A DNA stretch of 64,000 nucleotides from Microbulbifer sp. HZ11 (GTDB lineage: Bacteria > Pseudomonadota > Gammaproteobacteria > Pseudomonadales > Cellvibrionaceae): contig NZ_JELR01000001.1 in assembly GCF_000708675.1 (NCBI RefSeq), positions 1,612,001-1,676,000 on the forward strand, written 5' to 3'. The notes below the pieces were generated by a model that was not told the DNA's origin, made no database searches, and saw only the letters and a list, made by a program, of their open reading frames with translations. The position numbers and the translations under genes were made by a program. Below, piece after piece: positions 9,473-18,429 of the stretch. Each line of letters begins with the position of its first letter. Within the stretch, counting starts at the first letter, position 1.

Positions 9473-10840
9473 GTGCCCAAACCCGTCAACGCCGACATCA
9501 ATTTCCGCGCCCAAAACCAGCTCGGTGAGCTGTATGCGGCACTGGATAGCGGTACCGGGCGCGAAGTCCAGCGCATGCTGGCATCCCTCTCCCCCCCCAG
9601 CATCGCCCAGCTACTGGAAAGCTCCCCGCCACGTATCCGTCAGGTGCTGTGGAAACTGATCGATCGCCAGATCGAGGGTGAGGTTCTGCAGGAACTCCCG
9701 GACGAGGTTCAGAGCCAGATTCTCTCCACCATGGACACCGAGGAAATGGTGGCGGTGATGGAGGGGCTGGACGCGGACGATGTGGCGGACATCCTGCAAC
9801 AGCTGCCGGATCGGGTGATGGCGGAGGTGCTGTCGGCGATGAGCGAACGCGATCGCCAGCGGGTAGAGAGCGTCCTCTCTTACGATGAGGAAACCGCCGG
9901 CGGCCTGATGGACACGGAGATTGTCTCCGTGCGCCCGAACCTGCACCTGGATGTGGTACTGCGTTACCTGCGCCGCCACGAACAACTGCCGGAATCCACC
10001 GATAACATCTTTGTAGTCAACCGCAAGGACCGTTTTATCGGCCTGCTGCCTCTGACCAAGCTGCTGACCACAGACCCGTCGGTTACGGTGCGCGAGATTA
10101 TGGTGACCGATATCGAGCCGATTCCCGCGGATATGCCGGACGATGAAGTGGCGCGACTGTTCGCCAAGTACGACTGGATTACCGCGCCGGTTGTCGATGA
10201 GGAACGTCACCTGTTGGGCCGCATCACCATCGATGACGTGGTGGATGTTATCCGCGAGGATGCGGATCACTCGCTGATGAGCCTGGCGGGTCTCGACGAG
10301 GAGGAGGATACCTTTGCCACGGTCAGACGCACGGCGCCGCGCCGCGCCATCTGGCTGGGCATCAACCTGCTCACCGCACTGCTGGCGTCCTGGGTGATCA
10401 ATCTGTTTCAGGGCACCATCGACAAGGTGGTGGCGCTGGCGGTTCTGATGCCAATTGTGGCGAGCATGGGCGGTGTTGCCGGCAGTCAGACACTGACGGT
10501 GGTCATTCGCGGTATGGCACTGGGCCAGGTGGGCCGCAGCAACCTGGGCTGGCTGTTGTCAAGAGAGCTGGGTAGCGGTGCGTTAAACGCGATCCTGTGG
10601 TCGGCGGTAATGGGAGTCATTGCGGCACTCTGGTTTGGGGATCCGCGTATCGCCTGGATTATCATTGCGGCCATGGTCATCAATCTGATTACGGCGGCGC
10701 TGGCGGGGGCAATTCTGCCGGTGGCGCTGCGGGCGATGCGGATCGATCCGGCGCTGGCGGGTGGTGTGGCACTGACGACGGTGACGGATGTGGTGGGCTT
10801 TATGTCTTTCCTTGGACTGGCCACAATATTTTTTGCCTGA
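9473..10840 (+). CDS. mgtE: Magnesium transporter MgtE
   Basis: A homodimeric Mg2+ channel gated by cytoplasmic Mg2+. The 455 residues show the full plan: an N-terminal alpha-helical superhelix (about 30-130, with LPDEVQSQILSTMDTEEM), two CBS domains (about 135-255, including TGG-type EETAGGLMDTE) and a C-terminal block of five membrane helices from about residue 285 (AIWLGINLLTALLASWVI onward). The start is GTG at 9473. It follows ptsO by 103 bp, an arrangement common in Pseudomonas relatives. The 3' third is richer in G-ending codons than the 5' part. Confidence 0.95.
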   Translation: MPKPVNADINFRAQNQLGELYAALDSGTGREVQRMLASLSPPSIAQLLESSPPRIRQVLWKLIDRQIEGEVLQELPDEVQSQILSTMDTEEMVAVMEGLDADDVADILQQLPDRVMAEVLSAMSERDRQRVESVLSYDEETAGGLMDTEIVSVRPNLHLDVVLRYLRRHEQLPESTDNIFVVNRKDRFIGLLPLTKLLTTDPSVTVREIMVTDIEPIPADMPDDEVARLFAKYDWITAPVVDEERHLLGRITIDDVVDVIREDADHSLMSLAGLDEEEDTFATVRRTAPRRAIWLGINLLTALLASWVINLFQGTIDKVVALAVLMPIVASMGGVAGSQTLTVVIRGMALGQVGRSNLGWLLSRELGSGALNAILWSAVMGVIAALWFGDPRIAWIIIAAMVINLITAALAGAILPVALRAMRIDPALAGGVALTTVTDVVGFMSFLGLATIFFA

Positions 10841-10904
10841 TGATTGGGTACCCAAATTACCGGGTACTGCCATTATTGGTTGAATTCAGATCTCGAGATT
10901 TTCT

Positions 10905-11435
10905 ATGCACAATTCTGATGAACACACTCCGTATGATGAGTTTGATGAGGACCTTCCGAAAAGCAAAACTCAAATCAAGGAGGAGATGCACGAGCTGCAG
11001 GCGCTCGGCAAAAAACTGACGGAGCTGAATGCGGCGAAGTTGGCGGAGGTGCCGATGGATGCGACGCTTGAGGAAGGGATTGCGACCTTTCACCGGATAA
11101 AGTCGCGGGAGGCGCGGCGGCGCCAGCTTCAGTACATTGGTAAGTTGATGCGCAAGGCGGATGTGGAGGCGATTGAGGCGGTGCTGGAGAAGCACAAGGA
11201 GCAGGACCACCACCATTTGCGCTTTGACCGGATGGCGGAGGAGTGGCGGGAGCGCTTGCTGACCGAGGGCAAGGAAGGCCAGAGTGCATTTTTTGATGCG
11301 TTCCCCGGTGTGGATATCCAGCAATTGCGCACGCTGATTCGCGAGTCCAATAAAGAGATCGCCAATAAAAAAGCCCCAACCAACCAGCGAAAACTGTTTC
11401 GCTACTTGCGGGACTTTTTTATGCAGGTGGACTGA
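10905..11435 (+). CDS. darP: Ribosome biogenesis factor DarP (YjgA, DUF615)
   Basis: DarP/YjgA associates with late 50S ribosomal precursors. The 176-residue, charged, mostly helical protein matches the family: KSKTQIKEEMHELQALGKKL at the start, the RRRQLQYIGKLMR core motif and the C-terminal NKKAPTNQRKLFRYLRDFF. No membrane segment or signal peptide is present. It is alone on the + strand before a convergent exporter gene, with a structured repeat between them. Its codon use is rich in GCG and GAG endings compared with the lpt genes. Confidence 0.93.
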   Translation: MHNSDEHTPYDEFDEDLPKSKTQIKEEMHELQALGKKLTELNAAKLAEVPMDATLEEGIATFHRIKSREARRRQLQYIGKLMRKADVEAIEAVLEKHKEQDHHHLRFDRMAEEWRERLLTEGKEGQSAFFDAFPGVDIQQLRTLIRESNKEIANKKAPTNQRKLFRYLRDFFMQVD

Positions 11436-11484
11436 GCGGGACTTCAAAGCTCAATTCGCACCTTCTTTTCGCGCCCAGTGGCGG

Positions 11485-11592
11485 CAAGCCACCGGGGAAG
11501 GGTTTTCAGGACCACTGTAAACCCTTCCTTGGGCGTTGCGGCGCAAACGTCCTGTTTGCGACGCTCCTGAAAACCCTTCCCCGGCAGCGTGC
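11485..11592. repeat. Intergenic hairpin element, subfamily B, copy 1
   Basis: Outer arms 11492-11511 and 11565-11584 are perfectly complementary over 20 bp (left arm starts CCGGGGAAGG, right arm ends CCTTCCCCGG). Nested inside is a second perfect hairpin, CGCAAAC (11542-11548) / GTTTGCG (11554-11560). The flank GTGGCGGCAAG before the left arm is also found at the second subfamily-B copy near 63885. It lies between the convergent genes darP and the MMPL exporter. It may stop transcription, but it has no T tract and its internal order matches the repeat family rather than a simple terminator. Confidence 0.85.
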
Positions 11593-11647
11593 CTTCGATT
11601 CGAACTTCAGCTGCGATTAAGCGATTTCCAACTTATCTATCCCGACT

Positions 11648-14284
11648 TCAACCCGGGCAGGTTTCAGCCGTTAGCGGCTTTCCCGGCTCATTCCCCTCCG
11701 CTGGATTCTTCAGCGGCTTGAACAAGACCAGCAGCAATGGCAGCAGTGTCAATGAGCCCAGCAGGGCCGCCGACATGGCCAGTGCGGTCAGCAATCCGAA
11801 GTAAATCGAGGGCACGAATTTGGACAGTGCCAGTATCGAGAAGCCGGCGATAATCGTTATGGCGGTGTAGAACATGGCGCGGCCAATGGTGGCGTGGCTG
11901 CGGTGCATGGTGGCGATGTAGTCGCCGTCTTTGGCGAATTCTTCGCGGAACCGGTACAGGTAGTGGATGGCGTGGTCGACCCCGATGCCGACGGTGATGG
12001 CGGCAATGGTGATGGTCATCATGTCCAGCGGGATGTTTGCCAGGCCCATGCCGCCGAGGACCACGCAGGCGGCGAGCATATTCGGCACCAGGGCGATAAT
12101 TGCGATGGGCAGTGAGCGGAACAGCACCAGGAACATCAGCAGGATGCCGGCGAAGACGGCGCCCAATGTGAGGATCTGGGATTTAAACAGGCTCTGCAGC
12201 ATATTGTTGTACAGCACCAGCATACCGGTCTGGCGGATGTTTTCCGGGGCGATGCCCATTTCATTTTCTGCATAGGTGTAGATACGCTGGATCAGTTCGT
12301 CCCGGCGCAGGTTGGGGTCGGTTTCCATCACGCGCATGGTGATACGCGCCTGTTGCTCTTGCGGCGACCAGTAAGGGTTGATCAGTACCTGATTGATTTC
12401 CTCCGGCAGGCTCTGGCGGGCAACGGCCAGCTCGAAGTCGTTGAGGCCGCCGTCGTTCAGGTCCTGAGCCACTTTGTACAGGGTGGCGAGAGACTGCACC
12501 TTGCCTATTTCCGGCTGGGCCTCGAGGAAGTCGTGCAGTTGCTCAATCTGGTTGAGGCCGGCTACGGTAAACCAGTAGGCATCCGGGGCCTGGCTCTCAC
12601 CGCCGTCTGCGGCGAAAGGATCGTCCGCAGCGAAGGGGTCTTCGGTGGCAAACGGATCCGCCTCCTCATCCGCGCCCTCCTCTGCAATCTGATCGCCGCC
12701 AAAGTCAGCGCCGAACGGGTCTTCTTCCCCAGCATCCGCTCCATCAAAAGCCGGTACCGTGTCTTCCGGTTTATTGAGTATCACATCCAGGTTGATGGTG
12801 CCGCCAAGACGCTGATCGATGACCAGCATGCCCTGGTGTATCTCGGTGGAGTCATCAAAGTAATCGATAAAACGGTTTTCCACTTTCAGGCGCGAGATAC
12901 CCACGGCACTGATGATGGCCGCCACCACCGCAACACCGAGCACGATGCCTTTGTGGTTTTCCGCAAAGCGGGAAAACACCTGAGTGAATGCGTGAGAGTT
13001 GTCCGCGCCCTGGCCGCCATCGCGTTTTTTCAGCAGCATAAGGCTGGCGGGAATAATCAGAAAAGACAGTACCAGTGCCATGGTCACACCAATGGTCATC
13101 ATCCAGCCGAAGTCGATCACCGGGCGAATACCGCTCACGACCAGGGAGATGAACGCGACCATGGTGGTGAGGCCGGTGTACAGGCAGGGTTTGGCCATAA
13201 ACGCAACGGTGGCAGACGCCAGCTGGAAGCGATCCCACTCCGGGTGCTCGGAGAAATACTCGCGGTAACGCACCGCCAGGTGAATGGTGATGGCCAGTGT
13301 AATGATCAGTAGCAGGGCGACAAAGTTGGCGGAGATCACCGTCATGCGCCAGTCGAGCCAGGACAGCAGCCCCAGCATCATCACCGCGGTGGTCACACAG
13401 GTAATCAGCGGCAGCAGTACCCAGCGCGGCTGGCGGAAAATCAGCAGTAGGGTGACCACGATGAAAATCAGAATACCAGCGCCGAATACCATCAGGTCAC
13501 TCTGGATAAACGCGATCATATCCGAGGTGATCATGGTGAGACCGCCGAGGAACAGCTCGGCGTTGTCGTCGTAATGGGCGAGGATCTGCCGCACCTCGTC
13601 TACGCGATTCCGCGCGGCGGCTTCCTGGGCGGTGCGATGTTTCAGGTATTCTGCACTTACCGCTTCCAGGCGGCTTGCCTGTTCTGCATCCAGACCCTGC
13701 TCATTACGCAGGCGACGGAGCGCATCGCGCTCGCGCACCAGGTCAAGCCCTTCCTTGTCCAGTTCCAGATTGAGCATCATTGCGGTGGTCTCACCATCGG
13801 GGCTCAATATCAGTTCTTTGTAAATCGGACTTTCAAGGAATTCTTTACGGGCCAGGCTCTTGTCGACACCAGGGCTCGACAGGGTGCGAATACCACCGGC
13901 CACCTCGGTAATGGAAAGCTTGGGACTGTACAACAGCGGTACGTTGAGGATCGACTGCACCCCGGTGACACCGTCCACCATGGCAAGCTCGTCCTGCAGG
14001 CGACGCATGGTAGCGAGGGATTCATCGCTGAACAGATCTCCGTTGTTGTAGCGGTAGGTAACCACCAAAAAGTCACCGGAGTTGTAGCGCTCGGAAATCT
14101 CGCGGAAATAGTCCAGCGAGTCGTCAGTTTCCAGCGTCAGGGAATCTGCCGAGGCATCCAGTTTGAATTTCGGCAGCCCGGCCGCAGCGGCGATGGTGAG
14201 CAGTGCCACCAGTGTCAGAACGGTTTTCGGATGTCCGAGAACCAACTTTTCGTACCAGGTTTTCAAGCCCAACAGCATAATCAA
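11648..14284 (-). CDS. MMPL/RND-superfamily exporter
   Basis: A predicted inner-membrane transporter of the RND superfamily (COG1033, MMPL-like); substrate unknown, with lipids or hopanoid-like molecules carried by some relatives. The 878 residues form the usual duplicated plan: TM1 near 20-36, periplasmic loop 1 (40-255), five TMs (265-417), TM7 (446-463), loop 2 (465-710) and five TMs to the end. Loop 2 carries an unusual acidic low-complexity insert (about 515-566) with four DPF units. No adaptor or outer-membrane gene is adjacent. A second in-frame ATG lies two codons in. It starts 87 bp after the SelW-like gene and may be part of the mpl-ubiX transcript. Confidence 0.85.
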   Translation of the reverse strand: MIMLLGLKTWYEKLVLGHPKTVLTLVALLTIAAAAGLPKFKLDASADSLTLETDDSLDYFREISERYNSGDFLVVTYRYNNGDLFSDESLATMRRLQDELAMVDGVTGVQSILNVPLLYSPKLSITEVAGGIRTLSSPGVDKSLARKEFLESPIYKELILSPDGETTAMMLNLELDKEGLDLVRERDALRRLRNEQGLDAEQASRLEAVSAEYLKHRTAQEAAARNRVDEVRQILAHYDDNAELFLGGLTMITSDMIAFIQSDLMVFGAGILIFIVVTLLLIFRQPRWVLLPLITCVTTAVMMLGLLSWLDWRMTVISANFVALLLIITLAITIHLAVRYREYFSEHPEWDRFQLASATVAFMAKPCLYTGLTTMVAFISLVVSGIRPVIDFGWMMTIGVTMALVLSFLIIPASLMLLKKRDGGQGADNSHAFTQVFSRFAENHKGIVLGVAVVAAIISAVGISRLKVENRFIDYFDDSTEIHQGMLVIDQRLGGTINLDVILNKPEDTVPAFDGADAGEEDPFGADFGGDQIAEEGADEEADPFATEDPFAADDPFAADGGESQAPDAYWFTVAGLNQIEQLHDFLEAQPEIGKVQSLATLYKVAQDLNDGGLNDFELAVARQSLPEEINQVLINPYWSPQEQQARITMRVMETDPNLRRDELIQRIYTYAENEMGIAPENIRQTGMLVLYNNMLQSLFKSQILTLGAVFAGILLMFLVLFRSLPIAIIALVPNMLAACVVLGGMGLANIPLDMMTITIAAITVGIGVDHAIHYLYRFREEFAKDGDYIATMHRSHATIGRAMFYTAITIIAGFSILALSKFVPSIYFGLLTALAMSAALLGSLTLLPLLLVLFKPLKNPAEGNEPGKPLTAETCPG

Positions 14285-14371
14285 TTCGCTTTGTTCTGAT
14301 CGGAATCAGGCAGCGCGTGATGTTTCCATTGTGCGCGTTGCCGAATATTCGAGAGTCATCTAAAAGTCTGT

Positions 14372-14644
14372 TTACTTGTCCACGTGACCGAGGTCGCGCT
14401 CGGGAAACAGTAGGTCCCGCACTTTCTGCTTCAGTTCTTTCGGCCCGGGAAAGCCGCCATCGCGTTTACGTTCCCAGATCAGCTGGTCGCCTACGTGAAT
14501 TTCGAACACACCCCCACTGCCCGGCTTCAGTGCAACCTGGTCCAGGTCTTCGGCGAAGGTGTACAGCAGCTCCTGGGTCATCCAGGTGGCGCGCAGCATC
14601 CAGTTGCACTGCACGCAGTAATGGATGGTGACGGTCTTTTGCAT
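14372..14644 (-). CDS. SelT/SelW/SelH (Rdx) family protein, cysteine form
   Basis: A 90-residue thioredoxin-like Rdx family protein. The N-terminal strand leads to CxxC in IHYCVQCNWM; selenoprotein W homologues have CxxU here, so this is the cysteine form with no need for selenocysteine decoding. The C-terminal part (GGVFEIHVGDQLIWERK, GGFPGPKELKQKVRD) matches the family. Redox function is likely but no substrate is known. It is 12 bp downstream of ubiX on the same strand and so is probably cotranscribed with mpl and ubiX. Confidence 0.88.
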   Translation of the reverse strand: MQKTVTIHYCVQCNWMLRATWMTQELLYTFAEDLDQVALKPGSGGVFEIHVGDQLIWERKRDGGFPGPKELKQKVRDLLFPERDLGHVDK

Positions 14645-14656
14645 AGCGCAAGGCTC

Positions 14657-15277
14657 TCAGCAGTTTCCCCAGGGGGGCAACAGGGTTTGTTCGATCTGCA
14701 GCTGACTCAGGATTCTGGCCACCACAAAGTCCACCAGATCCTCGATGGTTTGCGGCTTCTGATAAAACCCCGGGCTCGCCGGCAGAATGACCGCTCCCAT
14801 GCGGGTGAGCTTCAGCATATTTTCCAGGTGAATTTCTGAATACGGCGCTTCCCGCGGAACCAGAATCAACTGCCGGCGCTCTTTCAGGGCCACATCCGCT
14901 GCGCGTTCAATCAGATTATTGGACGCGCCCGTGGCGATGGCAGACAGGGTGCCACCGCTGGCCGGGCAAATCACCAGACTGCTGGCGGCACCGGTGCCCG
15001 AGGCGACCGGGGAAAACCAGTCGCGCTTGCCGAACAGGGTTAACTGTCCTGCTTCCGCAGCATACAGTGCACGCAGAAAATCTTCCGTGCGACCTTCGTC
15101 TTCCGGCAGGGAAACGTCGGTTTCGGTATCGATCACGATGCGCGCCGCATCCGACAGCAGCAGCCATACCCGCACCCGCGCCGCCAGCAGGCATTGCAAC
15201 AGGCGCAGGCCGTACTGGGCGCCGGACGCGCCGGTAATTGCCAGGGTTACTGTTTTGGGAAAAGTGGGCTCAGCCAA
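14657..15277 (-). CDS. ubiX: Flavin prenyltransferase UbiX
   Basis: UbiX makes prenylated FMN, the cofactor of UbiD decarboxylase in ubiquinone synthesis. The 206-residue flavoprotein begins with the FMN-binding loop TLAITGASGAQYGLRLL and retains PASGGTLSAIATGASNNLIERAADVALKE-type residues and VPREAPYSEIHLENMLKL, the catalytic-pocket motif of the family. Length and motifs are standard. It follows mpl by 30 bp on the minus strand; mpl-ubiX linkage is common in Pseudomonas relatives. Confidence 0.95.
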   Translation of the reverse strand: MAEPTFPKTVTLAITGASGAQYGLRLLQCLLAARVRVWLLLSDAARIVIDTETDVSLPEDEGRTEDFLRALYAAEAGQLTLFGKRDWFSPVASGTGAASSLVICPASGGTLSAIATGASNNLIERAADVALKERRQLILVPREAPYSEIHLENMLKLTRMGAVILPASPGFYQKPQTIEDLVDFVVARILSQLQIEQTLLPPWGNC

Positions 15278-15307
15278 TGAGGTATCCGTCTCCGCCCCGG
15301 TGCGGGG

Positions 15308-16690
15308 CTATTTGCCGTATCTCTGCTCCAGCGCGTGGAGCAGTCGCTGGTGTACTCCGCCAAAGCCGCCGTTGCTCATCACGATAATGTGACTGCCAGG
15401 GCCGGACAGTTCGAGCACGGATTCTACCGCAGCGTCGATAGTGTGGAGAACCTTTGCCGGCACGGTGGAATGGTGAACCACCTCATCCAGGGACCAATTC
15501 ATCCCTTCCGGCTGGTACCAGAGCACCAGATCGGCGCCCGAGCAGGCACGCGCCAGCTGATTCTGATGGTGTCCCATACGCATGGTGTTGGAACGCGGTT
15601 CAATCAGGGCGATGACTTTGTCACTCCCGACCTTTGCGCGCAGGCCATTCAATGTGGTCTCTATCGCCGTGGGGTGATGGGCAAAATCATCGTACACGCG
15701 AATCCCCTGGATATCTCCAAGACACTCCATGCGTCGCTTGACACCGCCAAATTTGCCCAGAGCTTCCGCTGCGGTTGCCGGCTCGACCCCCACGTGGCGG
15801 GCGGCGGCGATCACCGCGAGGCCGTTTTTCACACTGTGCAGGCCGGTCTGCTGCCACTGCACGCTGGCCACGGTTACGCCTTCCAGCTGGACATCGAAGT
15901 GGCTGCCGTCCGCCGACACGTTCACCGCACACCAGTCACCGAATCGCACCCCGTCGGCCTGCTCCACGTCGAAGCGCTGCACCTCACTCCAGCAGCCTTT
16001 GTCGAGCACTTGGGATACGGTGTCTTCCTGCGCCGCGATCACCAGCCCGCTGGCGGGCACGGTGCGCACCAGGTGATGGAACTGCTTCTGGATGGCCGCC
16101 AGGTCGTCAAAGATGTCCGCGTGGTCAAACTCAAGGTTGTTGATTATCAGGGTGCGTGGGCGGTAGTGGACAAACTTGGAACGCTTGTCGAAAAAGGCCG
16201 TGTCGTACTCATCGGCCTCCACCACAAAAAACGGCGTACGGCCGAGGCGCGCCGATACATCAAAATTCTGCGGCACTCCGCCGATCAGAAAACCGGGGTC
16301 CATGCCCGCATAGTCGAGCACCCACGCCAGCATACTGGCAGTGGTGGTCTTGCCGTGGGTACCGGAGACCGCCAGTACCCAGCGCCCGCCGAGGAAATGA
16401 TCGCACAGCCACTGAGCGCCGGAGGTATAGGGCAGGCCCTTTTCCAGCACCGCTTCCACCGCCGGATTACCGCGGGACAGGGCGTTGCCGATAATCACCA
16501 GGTCCGGGGCCGGCTCCAGCTGGGCCGGGTCATACCCTTCGGTCAGCACGATCCCGGCATTTTCAAGTTGGGTACTCATGGGCGGATACACATTGGCATC
16601 GGAGCCGGTGACGGTGTGCCCCTCAGCCACCGCCAGTTGCGCAAGGCTACCCATAAAGGTGCCGCAAATGCCTAGAATATGAATATGCAT
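15308..16690 (-). CDS. mpl: UDP-N-acetylmuramate:L-alanyl-gamma-D-glutamyl-meso-diaminopimelate ligase Mpl
   Basis: Mpl recycles murein tripeptide by ligating it to UDP-MurNAc in the cytoplasm. The 460 residues follow the Mur ligase plan: an N-terminal Rossmann domain (MHIHILGICGTFMGSLAQLA), the central ATPase domain with the P-loop SGTHGKTTTASML, VVEADEYDTAFFDKRSKF and the C-terminal domain with YDDFAHHPTAI. The sequence ICGTFMG at the N-terminus separates Mpl from MurC. It heads a probable minus-strand operon with ubiX and the SelW-like gene. Confidence 0.96.
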   Translation of the reverse strand: MHIHILGICGTFMGSLAQLAVAEGHTVTGSDANVYPPMSTQLENAGIVLTEGYDPAQLEPAPDLVIIGNALSRGNPAVEAVLEKGLPYTSGAQWLCDHFLGGRWVLAVSGTHGKTTTASMLAWVLDYAGMDPGFLIGGVPQNFDVSARLGRTPFFVVEADEYDTAFFDKRSKFVHYRPRTLIINNLEFDHADIFDDLAAIQKQFHHLVRTVPASGLVIAAQEDTVSQVLDKGCWSEVQRFDVEQADGVRFGDWCAVNVSADGSHFDVQLEGVTVASVQWQQTGLHSVKNGLAVIAAARHVGVEPATAAEALGKFGGVKRRMECLGDIQGIRVYDDFAHHPTAIETTLNGLRAKVGSDKVIALIEPRSNTMRMGHHQNQLARACSGADLVLWYQPEGMNWSLDEVVHHSTVPAKVLHTIDAAVESVLELSGPGSHIIVMSNGGFGGVHQRLLHALEQRYGK

Positions 16691-17064
16691 GCCAGTTGTT
16701 CACTCTGTTCAATACGGATGCGCGCCACCTCCGGGGCCCATAGGCCACACGTGGCGCCGCCTGAGACTGCGCGTTCACGCAATCATTCCCCATATTTGCG
16801 GGAATATCCGAGGCCATCTGCGGCCCGGCGCGCTTTTTGCTTCTGCTTTGGTCAACGGCAGGAAGTATCAGCAGTGCTCGAAAAATCGACGACGCGCAAG
16901 CTTATCACGGCCTTTTACCACAGTAAGTGTCGAATGCCCGCAATTCCATGCAATTGCCATATGAATACATTAGACTTCGCGCCGCGTGAGGTAGCCGCCA
17001 AGAGCCGCCCGCCGCTCCCACCCCACGCTACGGGTGACTTTTGACGAGAAGCCATAGGATAGAC
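16691..17064. other. Divergent intergenic region between mpl and the phosphofructokinase gene
   Basis: Holds the promoters of two divergent genes. The only local signal I can support is the ribosome binding site AGGATAG a few bases before the ATG at 17065. The + strand frame through this region has no family resemblance, no ribosome binding site and overlaps the phosphofructokinase start out of frame, so it was not called. Confidence 0.4.
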
Positions 17065-18333
17065 ATGTCGAAGAAGAACGCTTTTTACGCGCAATCTGGC
17101 GGTGTGACCGCCGTTATCAACGCCTCCGCCTGCGGAGTCATCGAGACCGCCCGCCAGCACAGCGACAAGATCGGCAATGTCTACGCCGGCCTCAATGGCA
17201 TCGTCGGCGCCCTCAAGGAAGAACTCATCGACGTCAGCCAGGAATCCACCGAGACTATCGCAGCCCTGCGCCACACCCCGTCCGGTGCCTTTGGTTCCTG
17301 CCGCTATAAACTGAAGAGCCTGGAGCAGAACCGCGCGGAGTACGAGCGCCTGATCGAAGTGTTCAAAGCCCACAACATCGGTTACTTCTTCTATAACGGC
17401 GGTGGCGATTCCGCCGATACCTGCCTCAAGATTTCCCAGCTGTCGGAAAAGATGGGCTACCCCATCCAGGCAATCCACATTCCCAAGACGGTGGATAATG
17501 ACCTGCCGTTTACCGACAACTGCCCGGGCTTTGGCTCCGTGGCCAAGTACGTCGCCGTCTCCACCAAGGAAGCGGCATTAGATGTGGCCTCCATGTGCGC
17601 CACCTCCACCAAAGTTTTCATCGTTGAAGTGATGGGCCGTCACGCGGGCTGGATTGCCGCCGCCGGCGCCCTCGCCCAGGAACAGGAAGGCGATGCCCCG
17701 CACATTATCCTGTTGCCAGAAGTGGCTTTTGATAAAGAAAAGTTCCTCGCCAAGGTGCAACAGACCGTCAATGAAAAGGGCTACTGCGTGATCGTCGCCT
17801 CCGAAGGTGCCCAGTACGAAGACGGCACCTTCCTGGCCGACGCCGGCAGTGTGGATGCCTTCGGCCATAAACAGCTGGGTGGCGTAGCACCCACTCTGGC
17901 CAAAATGGTCAAAGACGAACTGGGCCTCAAATACCACTGGGCCCTGGCGGACTACCTGCAGCGCGCTGCGCGCCATATCGCTTCCGCCACCGACGTAGAG
18001 CAGGCATACGCTGTGGGCAAGGCGGCGGTGGAAGCGGCGGTGGCCGGCAAGAATGCCATCATGCCGACCATTGAACGCAACGGCACCAGTGCCGCCGACT
18101 ACAGCTGGACCATTGGCGAGGCTCCGCTTTCCGAGGTGGCCAACGTCGAGAAGTTCATGCCCAAGGAATTTATTTCCGATGACGGCTTCGGCATCACCCA
18201 GGCCGGCCGCGACTACCTGGAACCACTGATCCAGGGCGAGGACTACCCGCCTTACAAAAATGGCATTCCGCAATATGCGCGCCTGAAAAAGGCCCTGGTG
18301 GATAAAAAACTGAAGGAAGGCTTTGACGTTTAA
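17065..18333 (+). CDS. Pyrophosphate-dependent 6-phosphofructokinase
   Basis: Phosphorylates fructose 6-phosphate, using PPi rather than ATP by inference. The ATG at 17065 (MSKKNAFYAQSGGVTAVINA) is chosen over an upstream TTG because AGGATAG precedes it and family members begin here. The 422-residue protein has NGGGDSADT at 111-119, with Asp115 at the position where ATP enzymes have Gly (GGDGS) and PPi enzymes have Asp. It also has PKTVDNDLPFTDNCPGFGS from 140 and MGRHAGW. The sequence resembles the Xanthomonas-type PPi-PFK. PPi use would make glycolysis reversible at this step. It is followed by a strong terminator shared with the convergent gene. Confidence 0.9.
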   Translation: MSKKNAFYAQSGGVTAVINASACGVIETARQHSDKIGNVYAGLNGIVGALKEELIDVSQESTETIAALRHTPSGAFGSCRYKLKSLEQNRAEYERLIEVFKAHNIGYFFYNGGGDSADTCLKISQLSEKMGYPIQAIHIPKTVDNDLPFTDNCPGFGSVAKYVAVSTKEAALDVASMCATSTKVFIVEVMGRHAGWIAAAGALAQEQEGDAPHIILLPEVAFDKEKFLAKVQQTVNEKGYCVIVASEGAQYEDGTFLADAGSVDAFGHKQLGGVAPTLAKMVKDELGLKYHWALADYLQRAARHIASATDVEQAYAVGKAAVEAAVAGKNAIMPTIERNGTSAADYSWTIGEAPLSEVANVEKFMPKEFISDDGFGITQAGRDYLEPLIQGEDYPPYKNGIPQYARLKKALVDKKLKEGFDV

Positions 18334-18354
18334 TCGTCACAGGCTTTGCTAATG

Positions 18355-18391
18355 AAAAAGGCCCCAACCGGAAACGGATGGGGCCTTTTTT
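18355..18391. terminator. Bidirectional rho-independent terminator
   Basis: A stem AAAAAGGCCCCA (18355-18366) pairs with TGGGGCCTTTTT (18379-18390) across a 12-nt loop. The A run on the left and T run on the right let it terminate both the phosphofructokinase gene and the convergent PuuA-like gene that ends at 18430. Confidence 0.9.
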
Positions 18392-18429
18392 GATGGCGAC
18401 TCTACGTGCAGTAACTATACCTTCAGTAA

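Noticed and set aside
11485..11592. Simple rho-independent terminator for darP
   Set aside because: The stem is long and perfect but has no T tract, has a nested second hairpin, and shares flanks and core with the copy at 63882, so it is treated as a repeat element.
15335..16675. + strand frame of 446 codons opposite mpl
   Set aside because: Shadow of the Mpl coding sequence; His- and Gln-rich composition typical of antisense frames in GC-rich genes, no domain recognisable.
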